NCBI RefSeq assembly: GCF_028598745.1
Contig: NZ_JAQRFK010000003.1
Location: forward strand, 1 to 64,000
Reading direction: 5' to 3'
DNA length: 64,000 bases
DNA from: Xenorhabdus sp. IM139775
Lineage (GTDB): Bacteria > Pseudomonadota > Gammaproteobacteria > Enterobacterales > Enterobacteriaceae
Shown: piece after piece, positions 18,155 to 27,854 of the stretch
Numbering within the stretch: position 1 is the stretch's first letter
How the letters are laid out: each line of letters opens with the position of its first letter
Notes under the pieces: model-generated
Told to the model about the DNA's origin: nothing
The model's database searches: none
The model's input: only the letters and a program-made list of their open reading frames with translations
Program-made: the position numbers and the translations under genes

Positions 18155-18243
18155 CTGTCGTACTTCAAGATGTATTTATTATCTCCCCGCGGCGCGGGGA
18201 GATAATACGCAGCTTGCTTTTTGCGAGCTGCAACTTGCAGTTT
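18155..18243. repeat. REP-like double-hairpin element between yeiH and nfo
   Basis: First hairpin: TATTATCTCCCCGC (18177-18190) with GCGGGGAGATAATA (18194-18207), perfect 14 bp, GGC loop. Second: GCAGCTTGC (18209-18217) with GCGAGCTGC (18223-18231) around TTTTT, one T-G pair. The flanks TACTTCAAGATGTA and CAACTTGCAG resemble the ends of short dispersed repeats that I recall from Yersinia/Photorhabdus-type genomes. Lies inside the yeiH-nfo transcription unit and could limit read-through or protect yeiH mRNA. Confidence 0.65.
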
Positions 18244-18255
18244 ATAGGCTATCAT

Positions 18256-19347
18256 TTAGCGCAATAAATGTTGAACGCCTTGATTGACGATTAACCCTCC
18301 CACGACTAACCAGACAAACAAAATGAGTGCCAATAAAATGGGTTTAACCCCCGCTTGGCGGATGGCACTGACATGAGTGGTTAACCCTAAAGCCACCATT
18401 GCCATTGCCAGCATAATAGTGTCAGCGGCAATAATAAGGTTGACCAGAGATTCCGGTAATAAATGAAAAGAGTTGAAACCTGCGGTGATAATAAAAAACA
18501 CCGCAAACCATGGGATTGTGATCGGTGTTTTTTCTCGGCGGAGATTGCCATGTTTAACTTTTAGGCGATTCATGCGACTGAGATAGCCGGAAAGCAATAA
18601 TAGAAAAGGCGCCAATAGCATGACACGGATCATTTTACTGATAACAGCCGCATTTTCGGCCTCGTTGCCTAACGTATGTCCAATGGCGACGACTTGGGCG
18701 ACTTCATGAACCGTTGAGCCAGAAAAAATACCGAATGTTTCCTGAGAGAAATTAACCCATTGGTAATGGGTATTAAGCTGATAAAGCCACGGATAAATAA
18801 AAATGGCAAGTGTGCCAAAAATGACTACCGTAGAGACGGCGACGGCAACTTGACTGGCGGTCGCTTTGACAACCGGTTCTGTTGCCATCACCGCAGCGGC
18901 GCCACAAATACTGCTTCCGGCGCCAATCAGGATCACAGTTTGGCTATCCAGCCGAAAAAAAGCCCTCCCAATCCATAATGCGATAAAAAATGTTGAAGAA
19001 AGCATGATGACATCAATCAATATCCCAGTTGCACCAACCTGTGTGATTTGCTGGAACGTCAGGCGAAATCCATAAAGAATGATGCCAGCTCGCAGTAGGT
19101 AGTGTTTGGAAAAATGGATACCGCGATCACAGGTAGATTTTAAGGAGGGATACAGGGTATTGCCGATAACAATGCCCAATAGGATAGCAAGTGTCAGAAC
19201 GCCCAATCCCAGATTGATAAACCAAGGAATAGTGCCGATATAGATGGCGAGGGCTGTCAGGCTCGCGGCTAATAGGATACCGGGAATTAATTTTGATGCA
19301 GTATTTTGCTGGGTTCTGATAAATTTTCCTACTTGGTTTTCGGACAT
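18256..19347 (-). CDS. yeiH: YeiH/YadS-type putative sulfate exporter family (UPF0324) membrane protein
   Basis: 363 residues (E. coli YeiH 349), about ten hydrophobic segments. Conserved marks: LGVLTLAILLGIVIGNTLYP, LRAGIILYGFRLTFQQI, IGAGSSICGAAAVMATEPVV and FSGSTVHEVAQVVAIG. Inner-membrane protein of the PSE (putative sulfate exporter) family; substrate not proven. Divergent from yeiE, its LysR-type neighbour, which may control it as in E. coli. Confidence 0.9.
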   Translation of the reverse strand: MSENQVGKFIRTQQNTASKLIPGILLAASLTALAIYIGTIPWFINLGLGVLTLAILLGIVIGNTLYPSLKSTCDRGIHFSKHYLLRAGIILYGFRLTFQQITQVGATGILIDVIMLSSTFFIALWIGRAFFRLDSQTVILIGAGSSICGAAAVMATEPVVKATASQVAVAVSTVVIFGTLAIFIYPWLYQLNTHYQWVNFSQETFGIFSGSTVHEVAQVVAIGHTLGNEAENAAVISKMIRVMLLAPFLLLLSGYLSRMNRLKVKHGNLRREKTPITIPWFAVFFIITAGFNSFHLLPESLVNLIIAADTIMLAMAMVALGLTTHVSAIRQAGVKPILLALILFVWLVVGGLIVNQGVQHLLR

Positions 19348-19536
19348 AGTGGCGGCTCTATAGGCTTATGCATTTTAAGAATAAGCATATAGAAGATTAT
19401 AAAATCAATAAAATTGATAATATTTATATATATAACTACCAAAATAGATTAATTAAGGGTAACTTTTGTTAAGTTGCATAATACTGTCTAAAATCAAGAC
19501 TACCTTCCTATTTTATTTTGCTTCCCGTGAGGCCAC

Positions 19537-20400
19537 ATGCGTATCACTCTGAGACAACTGGAAATTTTTGCAGAAGTTCTGAAAAGTGGTTCAACGACAC
19601 AGGCTTCTCAGCAGTTAGCGTTATCACAATCTGCGGTGAGTGCTTCATTGACCGATCTCGAAGGGCAGTTGGGAGTACAACTGTTTGATCGGGTCGGAAA
19701 ACGTCTGGTAACCAATGAACATGGGCGTTTGCTGTATCCCAAGGCATTGGCATTACTTGAACAGGCGGGTGAAGTGGAACAGCTTTTCAAACTTGAATTG
19801 GGCGCATTGCGGTTAGCGGCCAGTAGCACGATTGGCAATTATATGTTGCCTGAGATGCTAGCGAGATATCGTCAGGATTATCCTGAAACACCACTGGAAT
19901 TGCATATCAGCAATACCGGCGATGTGATAAAGGCCGTTGCTGAGTTTCGGGTTGATTTGGGACTGATTGAGGGGTTGTGTCACGATCCTGAGTTAATCAC
20001 CCAGCCGTGGATGAAAGATGAGTTAATTATTTTTTCTTCGCCGGAAAGCCCATTGTTGCAACATGCGCTGGGGGTGGACGATTTGATCAAGGGTCCTTGG
20101 ATATTGAGGGAAAAAGGTTCAGGCACAAGGGAGGTTTTGGATCATCTTTTATTCTCACAAATGCCCAGATTCAATATCGCGATGGAGTTAGGTAATTCAG
20201 AAGCCATTAAACATGCTGTTCAATATGGAATGGGGATCAGTTGTCTTTCCCGGCGGGTTGTCCAAGAACAACTAAAAAATGGCACATTATCTGAACTCGT
20301 CATTCCTGGGCTGAGCCTCAATCGCACCCTGTACCTGATTTACCATCGCCAGAAACATATGTCCAATGCATTAAAGAAGCTGCTGAGTTACTGCCATTAA
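19537..20400 (+). CDS. yeiE: LysR-family transcriptional regulator YeiE
   Basis: 287 residues (E. coli 293). N-terminal winged HTH ([20 protein letters not shown], then [17 protein letters not shown]) and a substrate-binding effector domain (about 90-285) with [23 protein letters not shown] and [14 protein letters not shown]. YeiE has been linked to sulfite sensing, motility and iron control in enterobacteria. Divergently placed from yeiH across a 190-bp shared promoter region; lysP follows on the same strand, as in E. coli. Confidence 0.93.
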   Translation: MRITLRQLEIFAEVLKSGSTTQASQQLALSQSAVSASLTDLEGQLGVQLFDRVGKRLVTNEHGRLLYPKALALLEQAGEVEQLFKLELGALRLAASSTIGNYMLPEMLARYRQDYPETPLELHISNTGDVIKAVAEFRVDLGLIEGLCHDPELITQPWMKDELIIFSSPESPLLQHALGVDDLIKGPWILREKGSGTREVLDHLLFSQMPRFNIAMELGNSEAIKHAVQYGMGISCLSRRVVQEQLKNGTLSELVIPGLSLNRTLYLIYHRQKHMSNALKKLLSYCH

Positions 20401-20538
20401 TATTGAGAATATAATTGTGTAGCTAATAATTGGCTACGGATTATGAAGGTATCTTATAACCACGAATCGCTGCTATTCTGAAGACGAGGATTTGTTACAA
20501 TCCCGCATTAAATTTATTTCGAATGATGTAGGAATAGA

Positions 20539-22026
20539 ATGTCTCAAGAAGAAAGTATGCCACGGGATCAGGCCCCAACAACCCTGCGCCGTGAATTAAA
20601 AGCACGACATATGGCAATGATTGCCATCGGTGGATCGATTGGCACAGGGTTATTTGTTGCTTCTGGTGCAACAATTTCTCAGGCCGGCCCGGGTGGAGCC
20701 TTACTTTCCTATGCATTAATTGGCCTGATGGTCTATTTCTTAATGACCAGTTTGGGCGAATTGGCCGCGTACATGCCGGTTTCAGGGTCATTTTCAACTT
20801 ATGGTTCCAAATATGTTGATGAAGGTTTTGGCTTCGCGCTGGGATGGAACTATTGGTACAACTGGGCGGTGACGATTGCTGTTGACCTTGTTGCTGCACA
20901 GTTGGTGATGGGATACTGGTTTAATGATGTTCCTGGTTGGGTATGGAGTGCCTTATTTCTTGGCTTGATTTTCCTGTTGAATTTCATTTCCGTCAAAGGG
21001 TTTGGTGAAGCAGAATATTGGTTCTCCTTGATCAAAGTCTCCACGGTGATTGTCTTCATCGTTGTGGGCATTTTAATGATTACCGGCATCATGAAAGGAG
21101 CTGAAGGCGCGGGTTGGCATAATTGGGGTATTGATGACGCGCCTTTTGCGGGTGGTTTTGCTGCCATGATTGGGGTGGCAATGATTGTCGGCTTTTCTTT
21201 TCAAGGGACAGAGCTAATCGGTATTACCGCGGGCGAATCCAAAGATCCGGCGAAAAATATTCCTCGTGCTGTGCGTAAGGTATTCTGGCGCATCTTATTG
21301 TTCTACGTGTTTGCTATTTTAATCATTAGCCTGATCATTCCTTATACTGACCCTAGTTTGCTGCGCAATGGCGTGAAAGATATCAGTGTTAGCCCATTCA
21401 CACTGGTATTTGAAAATGCCGGCTTATTATCAGCCGCTGCGATAATGAATGCGGTGATATTGACCGCCGTACTGTCAGCGGGAAATTCGGGAATGTATGC
21501 GTCTACCCGTATGCTATTCACGCTGGCAAAAGAAGGTAAAGCGCCGAAAATTTTTAGTCACCTGTCTAAAGGTGGCGTTCCGCGTAACGCGCTTTATATT
21601 ACGACGGTGGTAGCCGGGTTGTGTTTTTTTAGCTCCATGTTTGGTAATCAAACCGTCTATTTGTGGTTACTGAATACCTCAGGCATGACAGGGTTTATCG
21701 CGTGGCTCGGCATTGCAATCAGTCATTACCGCTTTCGCAAAGGTTATATCGCCAAAGGTCTGGATATCAATGCGCTGCCATATCGCTCAGGTTTTTTCCC
21801 TGTTGGGCCGATTTTTGCGTTTATTTTATGTTTGATTATCACCTTAGGCCAAAATTATCAGGCGTTTTTGCAAGATAAGATTGATTGGTACGGCGTGACG
21901 GCGACTTACATTGGTATCCCGTTATTCCTGCTTATTTGGTTTGGTTACAAGCTGAAAAAGAAAACGCGTTTCGTTAAGTACAGTGAGATGGAATTTCCAA
22001 TATTCAAATATACCGATAATGAATAA
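20539..22026 (+). CDS. lysP: Lysine-specific permease LysP
   Basis: 495 residues (E. coli 489). Amino acid-polyamine-organocation family with twelve hydrophobic segments. Near identity to LysP in TM1 MIAIGGSIGTGLFVASGA, then SLGELAAYMPVSGSFSTYGS, FSFQGTELIGITAGES and NTSGMTGFIAWLGIAISHYR. Proton-coupled lysine importer that also restrains CadC in E. coli. ATG preceded by TAGGAATAGA. Own terminator at 22092. Confidence 0.96.
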   Translation: MSQEESMPRDQAPTTLRRELKARHMAMIAIGGSIGTGLFVASGATISQAGPGGALLSYALIGLMVYFLMTSLGELAAYMPVSGSFSTYGSKYVDEGFGFALGWNYWYNWAVTIAVDLVAAQLVMGYWFNDVPGWVWSALFLGLIFLLNFISVKGFGEAEYWFSLIKVSTVIVFIVVGILMITGIMKGAEGAGWHNWGIDDAPFAGGFAAMIGVAMIVGFSFQGTELIGITAGESKDPAKNIPRAVRKVFWRILLFYVFAILIISLIIPYTDPSLLRNGVKDISVSPFTLVFENAGLLSAAAIMNAVILTAVLSAGNSGMYASTRMLFTLAKEGKAPKIFSHLSKGGVPRNALYITTVVAGLCFFSSMFGNQTVYLWLLNTSGMTGFIAWLGIAISHYRFRKGYIAKGLDINALPYRSGFFPVGPIFAFILCLIITLGQNYQAFLQDKIDWYGVTATYIGIPLFLLIWFGYKLKKKTRFVKYSEMEFPIFKYTDNE

Positions 22027-22091
22027 TTTGTTAACTAATCATTAGTAAAATGATGCTTATTAATTAAACCATTATTGATTTTGTTTTGCAA

Positions 22092-22130
22092 AAGACTGCC
22101 TGTTCTGTGATGGAACCGGCAGTTTTTATT
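22092..22130 (+). terminator. Terminator downstream of lysP
   Basis: ACTGCC (22095-22100) pairs with GGCAGT (22118-22123), extended internally by GTTC/GAAC, and is followed by TTTTATTTTT. Confidence 0.8.
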
Positions 22131-22190
22131 TTTCATGGGGTTAGAAGAAGAATACGGAGGGTAAATTTAGGCTATACCGATCCAATCGCA

Positions 22191-22210
22191 TTGATAAGTA
22201 TTCTTATTTG
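22191..22210. promoter_or_regulatory. Possible Fur-like site upstream of the siderophore operon
   Basis: TTGATAAGTATTCTTATTTG partly fits the GATAAT/ATTATC Fur pattern and lies 46-65 bp before the binding-protein start. The match is imperfect, so this is a weak call supported mainly by context. Confidence 0.3.
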
Positions 22211-22255
22211 CTTTATTGTTAGCACCACAATTGTTGCATGAAGAGGCTAACTAAA

Positions 22256-23389
22256 GTGAAGTTTGTATTTCGAACAGTCGTGAAAGGTATGAGTATCAGT
22301 CTAATGGCAGGCTCTGCCATGATGGCAAGTTTTACATCTTGGGCTGAAACAGTCACTGATGTTGCTGGACGTACTGTTGAGGTGCCAGAGAAAGTCAATC
22401 GCATCTTGTTGGGTGAAGGTCGTCTATTCCACTCTGTTGCCATATTGGAAGGGGATAAGCCTCTGGCTCGTATCGCGGGTTGGCAGGGTGATTTCCGTAA
22501 ACTGGACCCACAAACTTACGCTGTTTACAAAGCTAAATTTCCTGAAATCGATAATATCCCTCTGATTGGTAACACCAGCGCTGATAGTGTTAGCGCCGAG
22601 AAAGTGCTTACCCTCACCCCTGACGTTGCCATTTTTGGCCTTTCTGGACATGGTCCGGGGAAAAACAGTGAGCTGGTGCAGCAATTGGAAAAAGCGGGTG
22701 TTCCCGTTGTTTTTGTCGATTTTCGCAACGATCCCCTGAAAAACACCTTAACTAGCATCCGTATGCTGGGCAAAGTCTTGCATCGTGAAGAGCAGGCCAA
22801 CGCTTACGCGGATTTTTATGAAAAAAATCTGAAATTGGTCACGGATATTACGGATCGCATTCCCGGCGCTGACAAGCCTTCCGTATTTATTGAACTAAGA
22901 GCAGGTTCTAGTGAAGATTGCTGCGGTACAGCAGGTAACGGCAATATGGGGAACTTTATTGATTTGGCGGGCGGCAAAAACATCGCCAAAGAAGTCCTGC
23001 CTTCTCCATTGGGCACCATGAATCTGGAAAAAGTCATTGCAGAAGATCCTGATATTTACATCGCAAGTGGTGCACAAGATCCCGGTGACAAAGGCGAAGG
23101 GATCAAAATAGGCGCGCAAACGTCTGCCGATACGGCTCGTGCTGGCTTAAAAGAGATCACTGAACGTAAAGGTATCAATAATTTAACTGCGGTGAAGGAA
23201 GGGCGTAGCTACGGTATTTGGCATCACTACTATAACTCCCCTTACAATGTTGTTGTGGCTCAGGTTTTCGCTAAATGGTTCTATCCTGAAAAATTTGCTG
23301 ATTTAGATCCGCAACAAACATTGAAAGAACTTCATAATAAGTTCTTGGCTATTGAGCCGGTAGGCACGTATTGGGTCAGCGAAAAATAA
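22256..23389 (+). CDS. Siderophore ABC transporter, periplasmic binding protein (YiuA-like)
   Basis: 377 residues from GTG 22256, which has AGAGG 9 nt upstream; ATG 22238 adds six residues but lacks a ribosome site. Signal peptide to about SWAETV. Type III (TroA/BtuF-fold) periplasmic binding protein: VTDVAGRTVEVPEKVNRILL, PDVAIFGL, and an unusual EDCCGTAGNGNMGNFIDLAG loop with paired cysteines. First gene of a four-gene iron-uptake operon (permease, ATPase, TonB receptor). Gene order and character resemble Yersinia yiuABCR. A catecholate ligand is likely from the CirA-like receptor but not proven. Confidence 0.85.
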   Translation: MKFVFRTVVKGMSISLMAGSAMMASFTSWAETVTDVAGRTVEVPEKVNRILLGEGRLFHSVAILEGDKPLARIAGWQGDFRKLDPQTYAVYKAKFPEIDNIPLIGNTSADSVSAEKVLTLTPDVAIFGLSGHGPGKNSELVQQLEKAGVPVVFVDFRNDPLKNTLTSIRMLGKVLHREEQANAYADFYEKNLKLVTDITDRIPGADKPSVFIELRAGSSEDCCGTAGNGNMGNFIDLAGGKNIAKEVLPSPLGTMNLEKVIAEDPDIYIASGAQDPGDKGEGIKIGAQTSADTARAGLKEITERKGINNLTAVKEGRSYGIWHHYYNSPYNVVVAQVFAKWFYPEKFADLDPQQTLKELHNKFLAIEPVGTYWVSEK

Positions 23390-23408
23390 GCAGTAACAGG
23401 TAATAAAA

Positions 23409-24494
23409 ATGAGTATCACTACCGAGCCTATGCCAATGGTGAAACAGCAATTAAATGAGTGCGACATAAAAGCACATTATCGTCATATCCTGCGCCGACG
23501 TGTTGCATGGATATTATTCATCGTTTTGGCGATTGGCACTTCTATTGTACTGGATTTTACAATGGGACCATCAGGGTTATCACTGCAAACCCTCTGGCAA
23601 ACACTGGTTTCACCAGAAAGTGTTAATGCAGCAACACGGGTGATTGTTTGGGATATTCGATTACCTTATGCCCTGATGGCGGTAGTGATCGGCTTATCAC
23701 TTGGATTGGCCGGTGCTGAAATGCAGACCATTCTGAATAACCCGCTGGCCAGCCCATTTACTTTGGGCGTTTCCAACGCTGCTTCTTTTGGTGCAGCGTT
23801 AGCGATTGTGGTTGGGATTGGCATACCGGGGATCCCGGATCAGTGGTTTATTTCCGCAAATGCTTTTTTGTTCGCATTATTAGCTGCCTTGATGCTTGAT
23901 GTCATTACCCGTTGGACAAGAGTGGCAACCTCAGGCGTTGTTTTGTTCGGCATTGCGATGGTATTTACCTTCGAATCGTTGATTTCGATGATGCAATTTA
24001 TCGCGACGGAAGACACTTTACAGGGGCTGGTTTTCTGGACAATGGGCAGTCTTGGCAGGGCGACGTGGGAAAAATTGGGTATTATGGTACTCGTTTTCTC
24101 TGTCATTATGCCTATCTCAATGAGCAATTCTTGGAAACTGACCGCATTGCGTCTGGGAGAAGATCGTGCAATCAGCTTTGGCATTAATATTAGCCGCCTT
24201 CGTTTGGGAACCTTGCTGCGTATTAGTATCCTGACCGCCTTGGCGGTTGCATTTGTTGGCCCGATTGCATTTATTGGATTGATTGCTCCTCATATCGCCA
24301 GAATGATGTTTGGTGAAGATCACCGTTTCTTCCTGCCTGCGAGTGCGTTGATTGGTGCACTTGTTTTATCAATGGCTTCCATTGCCTCTAAGAACCTGAT
24401 CCCGGGCGTGATCATCCCGGTTGGAATTGTAACATCGTTGGTCGGTGTGCCTTTCTTCCTTAGCATCGTTTTACGTCATAAGGGGAATATATGA
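23409..24494 (+). CDS. Siderophore ABC transporter permease, FecCD family (YiuB-like)
   Basis: 361 residues with about nine to ten membrane segments. FecCD/BtuC markers: RLPYALMAVVIGLSLGLAGAEMQ, NPLASPFTLGVSNAASFGAA, and the ATPase-contact loop GLIAPHIARMMFGEDHRFFLPA. A single permease gene suggests a homodimer. It starts 19 nt after the binding protein and its last four bases overlap the ATPase start (ATGA). The first ~30 residues are hydrophilic and cytoplasmic. Confidence 0.92.
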   Translation: MSITTEPMPMVKQQLNECDIKAHYRHILRRRVAWILFIVLAIGTSIVLDFTMGPSGLSLQTLWQTLVSPESVNAATRVIVWDIRLPYALMAVVIGLSLGLAGAEMQTILNNPLASPFTLGVSNAASFGAALAIVVGIGIPGIPDQWFISANAFLFALLAALMLDVITRWTRVATSGVVLFGIAMVFTFESLISMMQFIATEDTLQGLVFWTMGSLGRATWEKLGIMVLVFSVIMPISMSNSWKLTALRLGEDRAISFGINISRLRLGTLLRISILTALAVAFVGPIAFIGLIAPHIARMMFGEDHRFFLPASALIGALVLSMASIASKNLIPGVIIPVGIVTSLVGVPFFLSIVLRHKGNI

Positions 24495-25279
24495 ATCAGG
24501 GGCTAAAAATCAATGGGTTGAACGCAGGGTATCCGAAACATCCCGTGATTGAAAATCTGGATGTTAATTCATTGCCCCATGGTCAAATCACCGTATTGCT
24601 AGGGCCGAATGGTTGTGGTAAATCCACACTCCTGCGTTCGCTGGCGGGGCTGAATAAAGCCAGTGGTGAATTGCTGTTGAACGGGCAGGATTTGATGAAG
24701 ATGAATTTTGCCCAACGTGCCCAAAACGTGGTTTATTTGCCTCAGTCATTACCCGCGGGTGTGCATCTTCATGTATTGGAATCGGTGATTGTCGCCCAAC
24801 GGGCATCTGGTGGCGTGAGTAATAGCCAATGTGAACAAGAGGTCATGGAACTGTTACGCCAGCTTGGTATTGAGCATTTGGCACTCAGCTATTTGGATCA
24901 ATTATCGGGTGGTCAGAAGCAGTTGGTTGGATTGGCTCAATCATTAATTCGCCGTCCGACGTTATTATTATTGGATGAACCGTTAAGTGCGCTGGATTTA
25001 AATTACCAATACCATGTCATGGATTTAGTCGCCCGTGAAACGCGCCGCCGTAACATTATTACCATTGTTGTTGTCCACGATATTAATATTGCATTGCGTC
25101 ATGGTGACCATGTGTTAATGCTAAAAAAAGGTAACTTAATTTCACAAGGTATACCTGAACAGGTTATTACGCCAAGTAGTTTGGCTGAGGTTTATGGTAT
25201 TAAAGGCCGGATTGAACGTTGTTCTCAGGGAATACCACAAGTATTGATTGATGGTTTAGTGACAGAATTAGCGAGTTAA
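24491..25279 (+). CDS. Siderophore ABC transporter ATP-binding protein (YiuC-like)
   Basis: 262 residues, one ABC domain: Walker A GPNGCGKST (about 35-43), Q-loop LPQSLP, signature LSGGQKQLVGLAQ, Walker B LLLLDEPLSALD and H-loop VVVHDINIA. FepC/FhuC-type. Overlaps the permease stop by four bases, so tightly coupled. Powers import of the iron chelate delivered by the binding protein. Confidence 0.93.
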   Translation: MNQGLKINGLNAGYPKHPVIENLDVNSLPHGQITVLLGPNGCGKSTLLRSLAGLNKASGELLLNGQDLMKMNFAQRAQNVVYLPQSLPAGVHLHVLESVIVAQRASGGVSNSQCEQEVMELLRQLGIEHLALSYLDQLSGGQKQLVGLAQSLIRRPTLLLLDEPLSALDLNYQYHVMDLVARETRRRNIITIVVVHDINIALRHGDHVLMLKKGNLISQGIPEQVITPSSLAEVYGIKGRIERCSQGIPQVLIDGLVTELAS

Positions 25280-25433
25280 AATAATAAAAGCGATAAATCA
25301 TTTTAGTGGAACTAAAGTGTCATTTATTAAATGTAATACTTACAGGGGTTATTAGTTGTCCCTGTATTGTGAGCGTATGTCGGTTATCCATATTGGTTTA
25401 AATAATTCTATTCTACCGTTTGGAGAGTCGGGA

Positions 25434-27392
25434 ATGGCTGTTTTTGCAAAGAAAAAAGTTGTATTAGGTATTATTGCCGCTATTTCATCCAGTGCTGTTT
25501 TAGCGGCTAATAATGGCGAAGATAAAATTGTTGTCACCACTGCCGCAGGTTTCCAGCAAGAAATTGAAGATGCACCTGCTTCTATTTCAGTGGTTAGCCG
25601 CGAAGAGCTGGAAACTAAAGCCTATCGTGATGTGACGGATGCCTTGAAAGATGTACCGGGTGTGGTTGTTACTGGCGGTGGTAGCAGCAGCGATATCAGT
25701 ATTCGTGGTATGTCGTCCAAATATACCATGATCTTGGTTGATGGTAAGCGTGTTGATACACGTGGCACTCGTCCGAATAGTGATGGTTCGGGAATTGAAC
25801 AAGGGTGGTTACCACCGTTGGCCGCCATTGAACGTATTGAAGTGGTACGGGGACCCATGTCTTCGCTATATGGTTCTGATGCTATGGGCGGTGTGATTAA
25901 TGTGATTACCCGCAAGGCGCAGAAAGACTGGCATTTAAGTGTGAGAGCAGATGCTACCCTAACCGAAAGTAAACATTCGGGGAATAGCTATCAGAATAGT
26001 ATTTATGCTGCCGGGCCAGTTATTGAAGGATTACTGGGATTGAGGGTGAATGGCCTATATTCGCATCGTAATGAAGATAAATTCTTAGGGGGATTTAGAG
26101 AGCAAGAGATGCGTAACGGTGCAGTGGCGGTCTCTTTAACGCCGGATGGGAAAAATGATTTTACTTTTGAAGCTGGCCGCTATGAACAAGATCGCGATTC
26201 AACGATTGGCAAGACTCGCGACTGTCAGCCAAAATCGTGTAAAAATGACATAAGTCGTTATAAACGTAATAATTATTCTATTACTCATCAGGGGGTTTAT
26301 GACTTTGGTGCCATGACGTCTTATATTCAAAGAGATGAATCTCGTAATCCTGAACGTGAGATGACAAACAATGATACGGTATTCAATAACCATACAACGT
26401 TGGTATTTGATGATCATAAAGTTAGCGTCGGTGGCCAATACCGTTATGAGGATTTACGAGATAATGGCAATAAGCTGCCTTCAGCCAAAAATGTTAATAA
26501 ATTAACTCGCTGGAGTTGGGCACTCGTTCTGGAAGACGAATGGCAAATGACGAATGATTTTGCCCTGACTGGCGGAGTCCGGTTAGATAAGGATCAAAAT
26601 TTCGGTACGCATTTGACGCCTCGTCTATATGGAGTCTGGCATGCTGATGAGCAATGGACGATTAAAGGTGGGATCTCTACAGGCTATCGTTCCCCTGATA
26701 TAAGACAGGTTGCGCCTAATTGGGGACAAGCAACCGGTGGGCGGTTCAGCAATGGAATGATCTTAGGGAATCCAGATCTCAAGCCAGAGAAAAGTATTAA
26801 TGAAGAAATTAGTATTATCTGGAATAATCAAGATAACCTTAATGTTGGCGTAACCGTTTTTAATACTGCGTTTAAAGATAAAATTACTGAAATTAGAGGC
26901 TGCGAGAAGGATTGTAAGATCGGTAAAGATAAATATGATTTTATTAACAAACGGATAAATGTTGATAAAGCCAATATTCGAGGTATCGAAACTACCCTAA
27001 ATTGGAAGGTGGTTGAAAGTTTGTCATTGGCAGCAAACTATACTTATACTGATTCTGAGCAAAAAAGTGGTAAATTCAACGGCCAGCCATTAAACAAGAT
27101 GCCAACACATATGGCAAATGCAACCTTAAACTGGCAGCCGTTACCTGAGTTGGATACTTGGTCTCGCATTAATTTCCGCAGCAAAACAAAGAATTATCAG
27201 TACCGCTCTAGTATGAGAGATGGAACTCCCTCTTATACTTTTGTCGATTTAGGCGTGACTTATAATTTAGCTAAGAATCTACGCTTGTTAGGTGGAGTTT
27301 ATAATGTTTTTGACAAACGAGTGACTGAAGAAAGCCATGATGCCGTTCTGGATGGTCGCCGTTACAATATTGGCATTAATTATGACTTCTAA
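25434..27392 (+). CDS. TonB-dependent siderophore receptor, CirA/YiuR-like
   Basis: 652 residues from ATG 25434, preceded by GGAGAG at 6 nt; a TTG at 25356 in the same frame has no support. Signal peptide to SSAVLA. TonB-box region DKIVVTTAAG, plug domain (DAPASISVVSREELE to GGVINVITRK), then a 22-strand barrel ending in aromatic NYDF as outer-membrane proteins do. It resembles E. coli CirA (catecholate receptor, colicin I target) across plug and barrel. Located beside lysP, exactly where E. coli has cirA, but now joined to an ABC importer 154 nt upstream. Two Cys pairs (CQPKSC, CEKDC) probably form loop disulfides. Confidence 0.9.
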   Translation: MAVFAKKKVVLGIIAAISSSAVLAANNGEDKIVVTTAAGFQQEIEDAPASISVVSREELETKAYRDVTDALKDVPGVVVTGGGSSSDISIRGMSSKYTMILVDGKRVDTRGTRPNSDGSGIEQGWLPPLAAIERIEVVRGPMSSLYGSDAMGGVINVITRKAQKDWHLSVRADATLTESKHSGNSYQNSIYAAGPVIEGLLGLRVNGLYSHRNEDKFLGGFREQEMRNGAVAVSLTPDGKNDFTFEAGRYEQDRDSTIGKTRDCQPKSCKNDISRYKRNNYSITHQGVYDFGAMTSYIQRDESRNPEREMTNNDTVFNNHTTLVFDDHKVSVGGQYRYEDLRDNGNKLPSAKNVNKLTRWSWALVLEDEWQMTNDFALTGGVRLDKDQNFGTHLTPRLYGVWHADEQWTIKGGISTGYRSPDIRQVAPNWGQATGGRFSNGMILGNPDLKPEKSINEEISIIWNNQDNLNVGVTVFNTAFKDKITEIRGCEKDCKIGKDKYDFINKRINVDKANIRGIETTLNWKVVESLSLAANYTYTDSEQKSGKFNGQPLNKMPTHMANATLNWQPLPELDTWSRINFRSKTKNYQYRSSMRDGTPSYTFVDLGVTYNLAKNLRLLGGVYNVFDKRVTEESHDAVLDGRRYNIGINYDF

Positions 27393-27452
27393 TTAATATT
27401 TGTTTTTTTATAAATATTAATCATTATACCTAATATCTAAGCCTCATATAGA

Positions 27453-27494
27453 ATCATCCCGTCATCAATTTCATGATGGCGGGGCGATTTTTTA
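27453..27494 (+). terminator. Terminator of the siderophore operon
   Basis: CCCGTCATCA pairs with TGATGGCGGG (one G-T pair) around ATTTCA, followed by GCGATTTTTT. Confidence 0.82.
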
Positions 27495-27854
27495 CTATCA
27501 AAAAAATCAAATTAAATGGCAAAGAGTTCTTCTCTGTGCTAAAAACTTATCAAAAGCCAATCAACGGATATGATGGCGTTAAGTTTCAGCACTAACTCAG
27601 TAAGGGCCTAACTCCATAAGGCTCTGTAGTGTCGTAAAAAATAATAAATTTTTAGTGCCGTCACGCTTGCTATTTCTGGACTTGAAAGGCAAAATACGTG
27701 CACTAAAAAATAACTGGTGCGTAAATATGCACCAGTTATTTTTTTTGCTTTGAGTTATTTTTTACAACACCAAGAGGCCGGATTCTGTTCCGGATCGATA
27801 TTGACCATAAGCAACCATCATTGAAACTGGGTTGCTGTACTGAGGAATGCAAAC
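27495..27854. other. Intergenic region upstream of the plaP leader ORF
   Basis: About 360 nt. It contains the long hairpin at 27705-27744 and a small CCGGA/TCCGG stem near 27778-27793. No gene with a ribosome site on either strand. Probably holds the plaP promoter downstream of the hairpin. Confidence 0.5.
27705..27744. terminator. Long perfect hairpin, bidirectional terminator-like
   Basis: AAAAAATAACTGGTGC (27705-27720) and GCACCAGTTATTTTTT (27729-27744) are perfect 16-nt complements around an 8-nt loop, with A and T runs at the ends. No gene ends close by, so it may be an attenuator ahead of plaP or a stray terminator. Confidence 0.7.
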
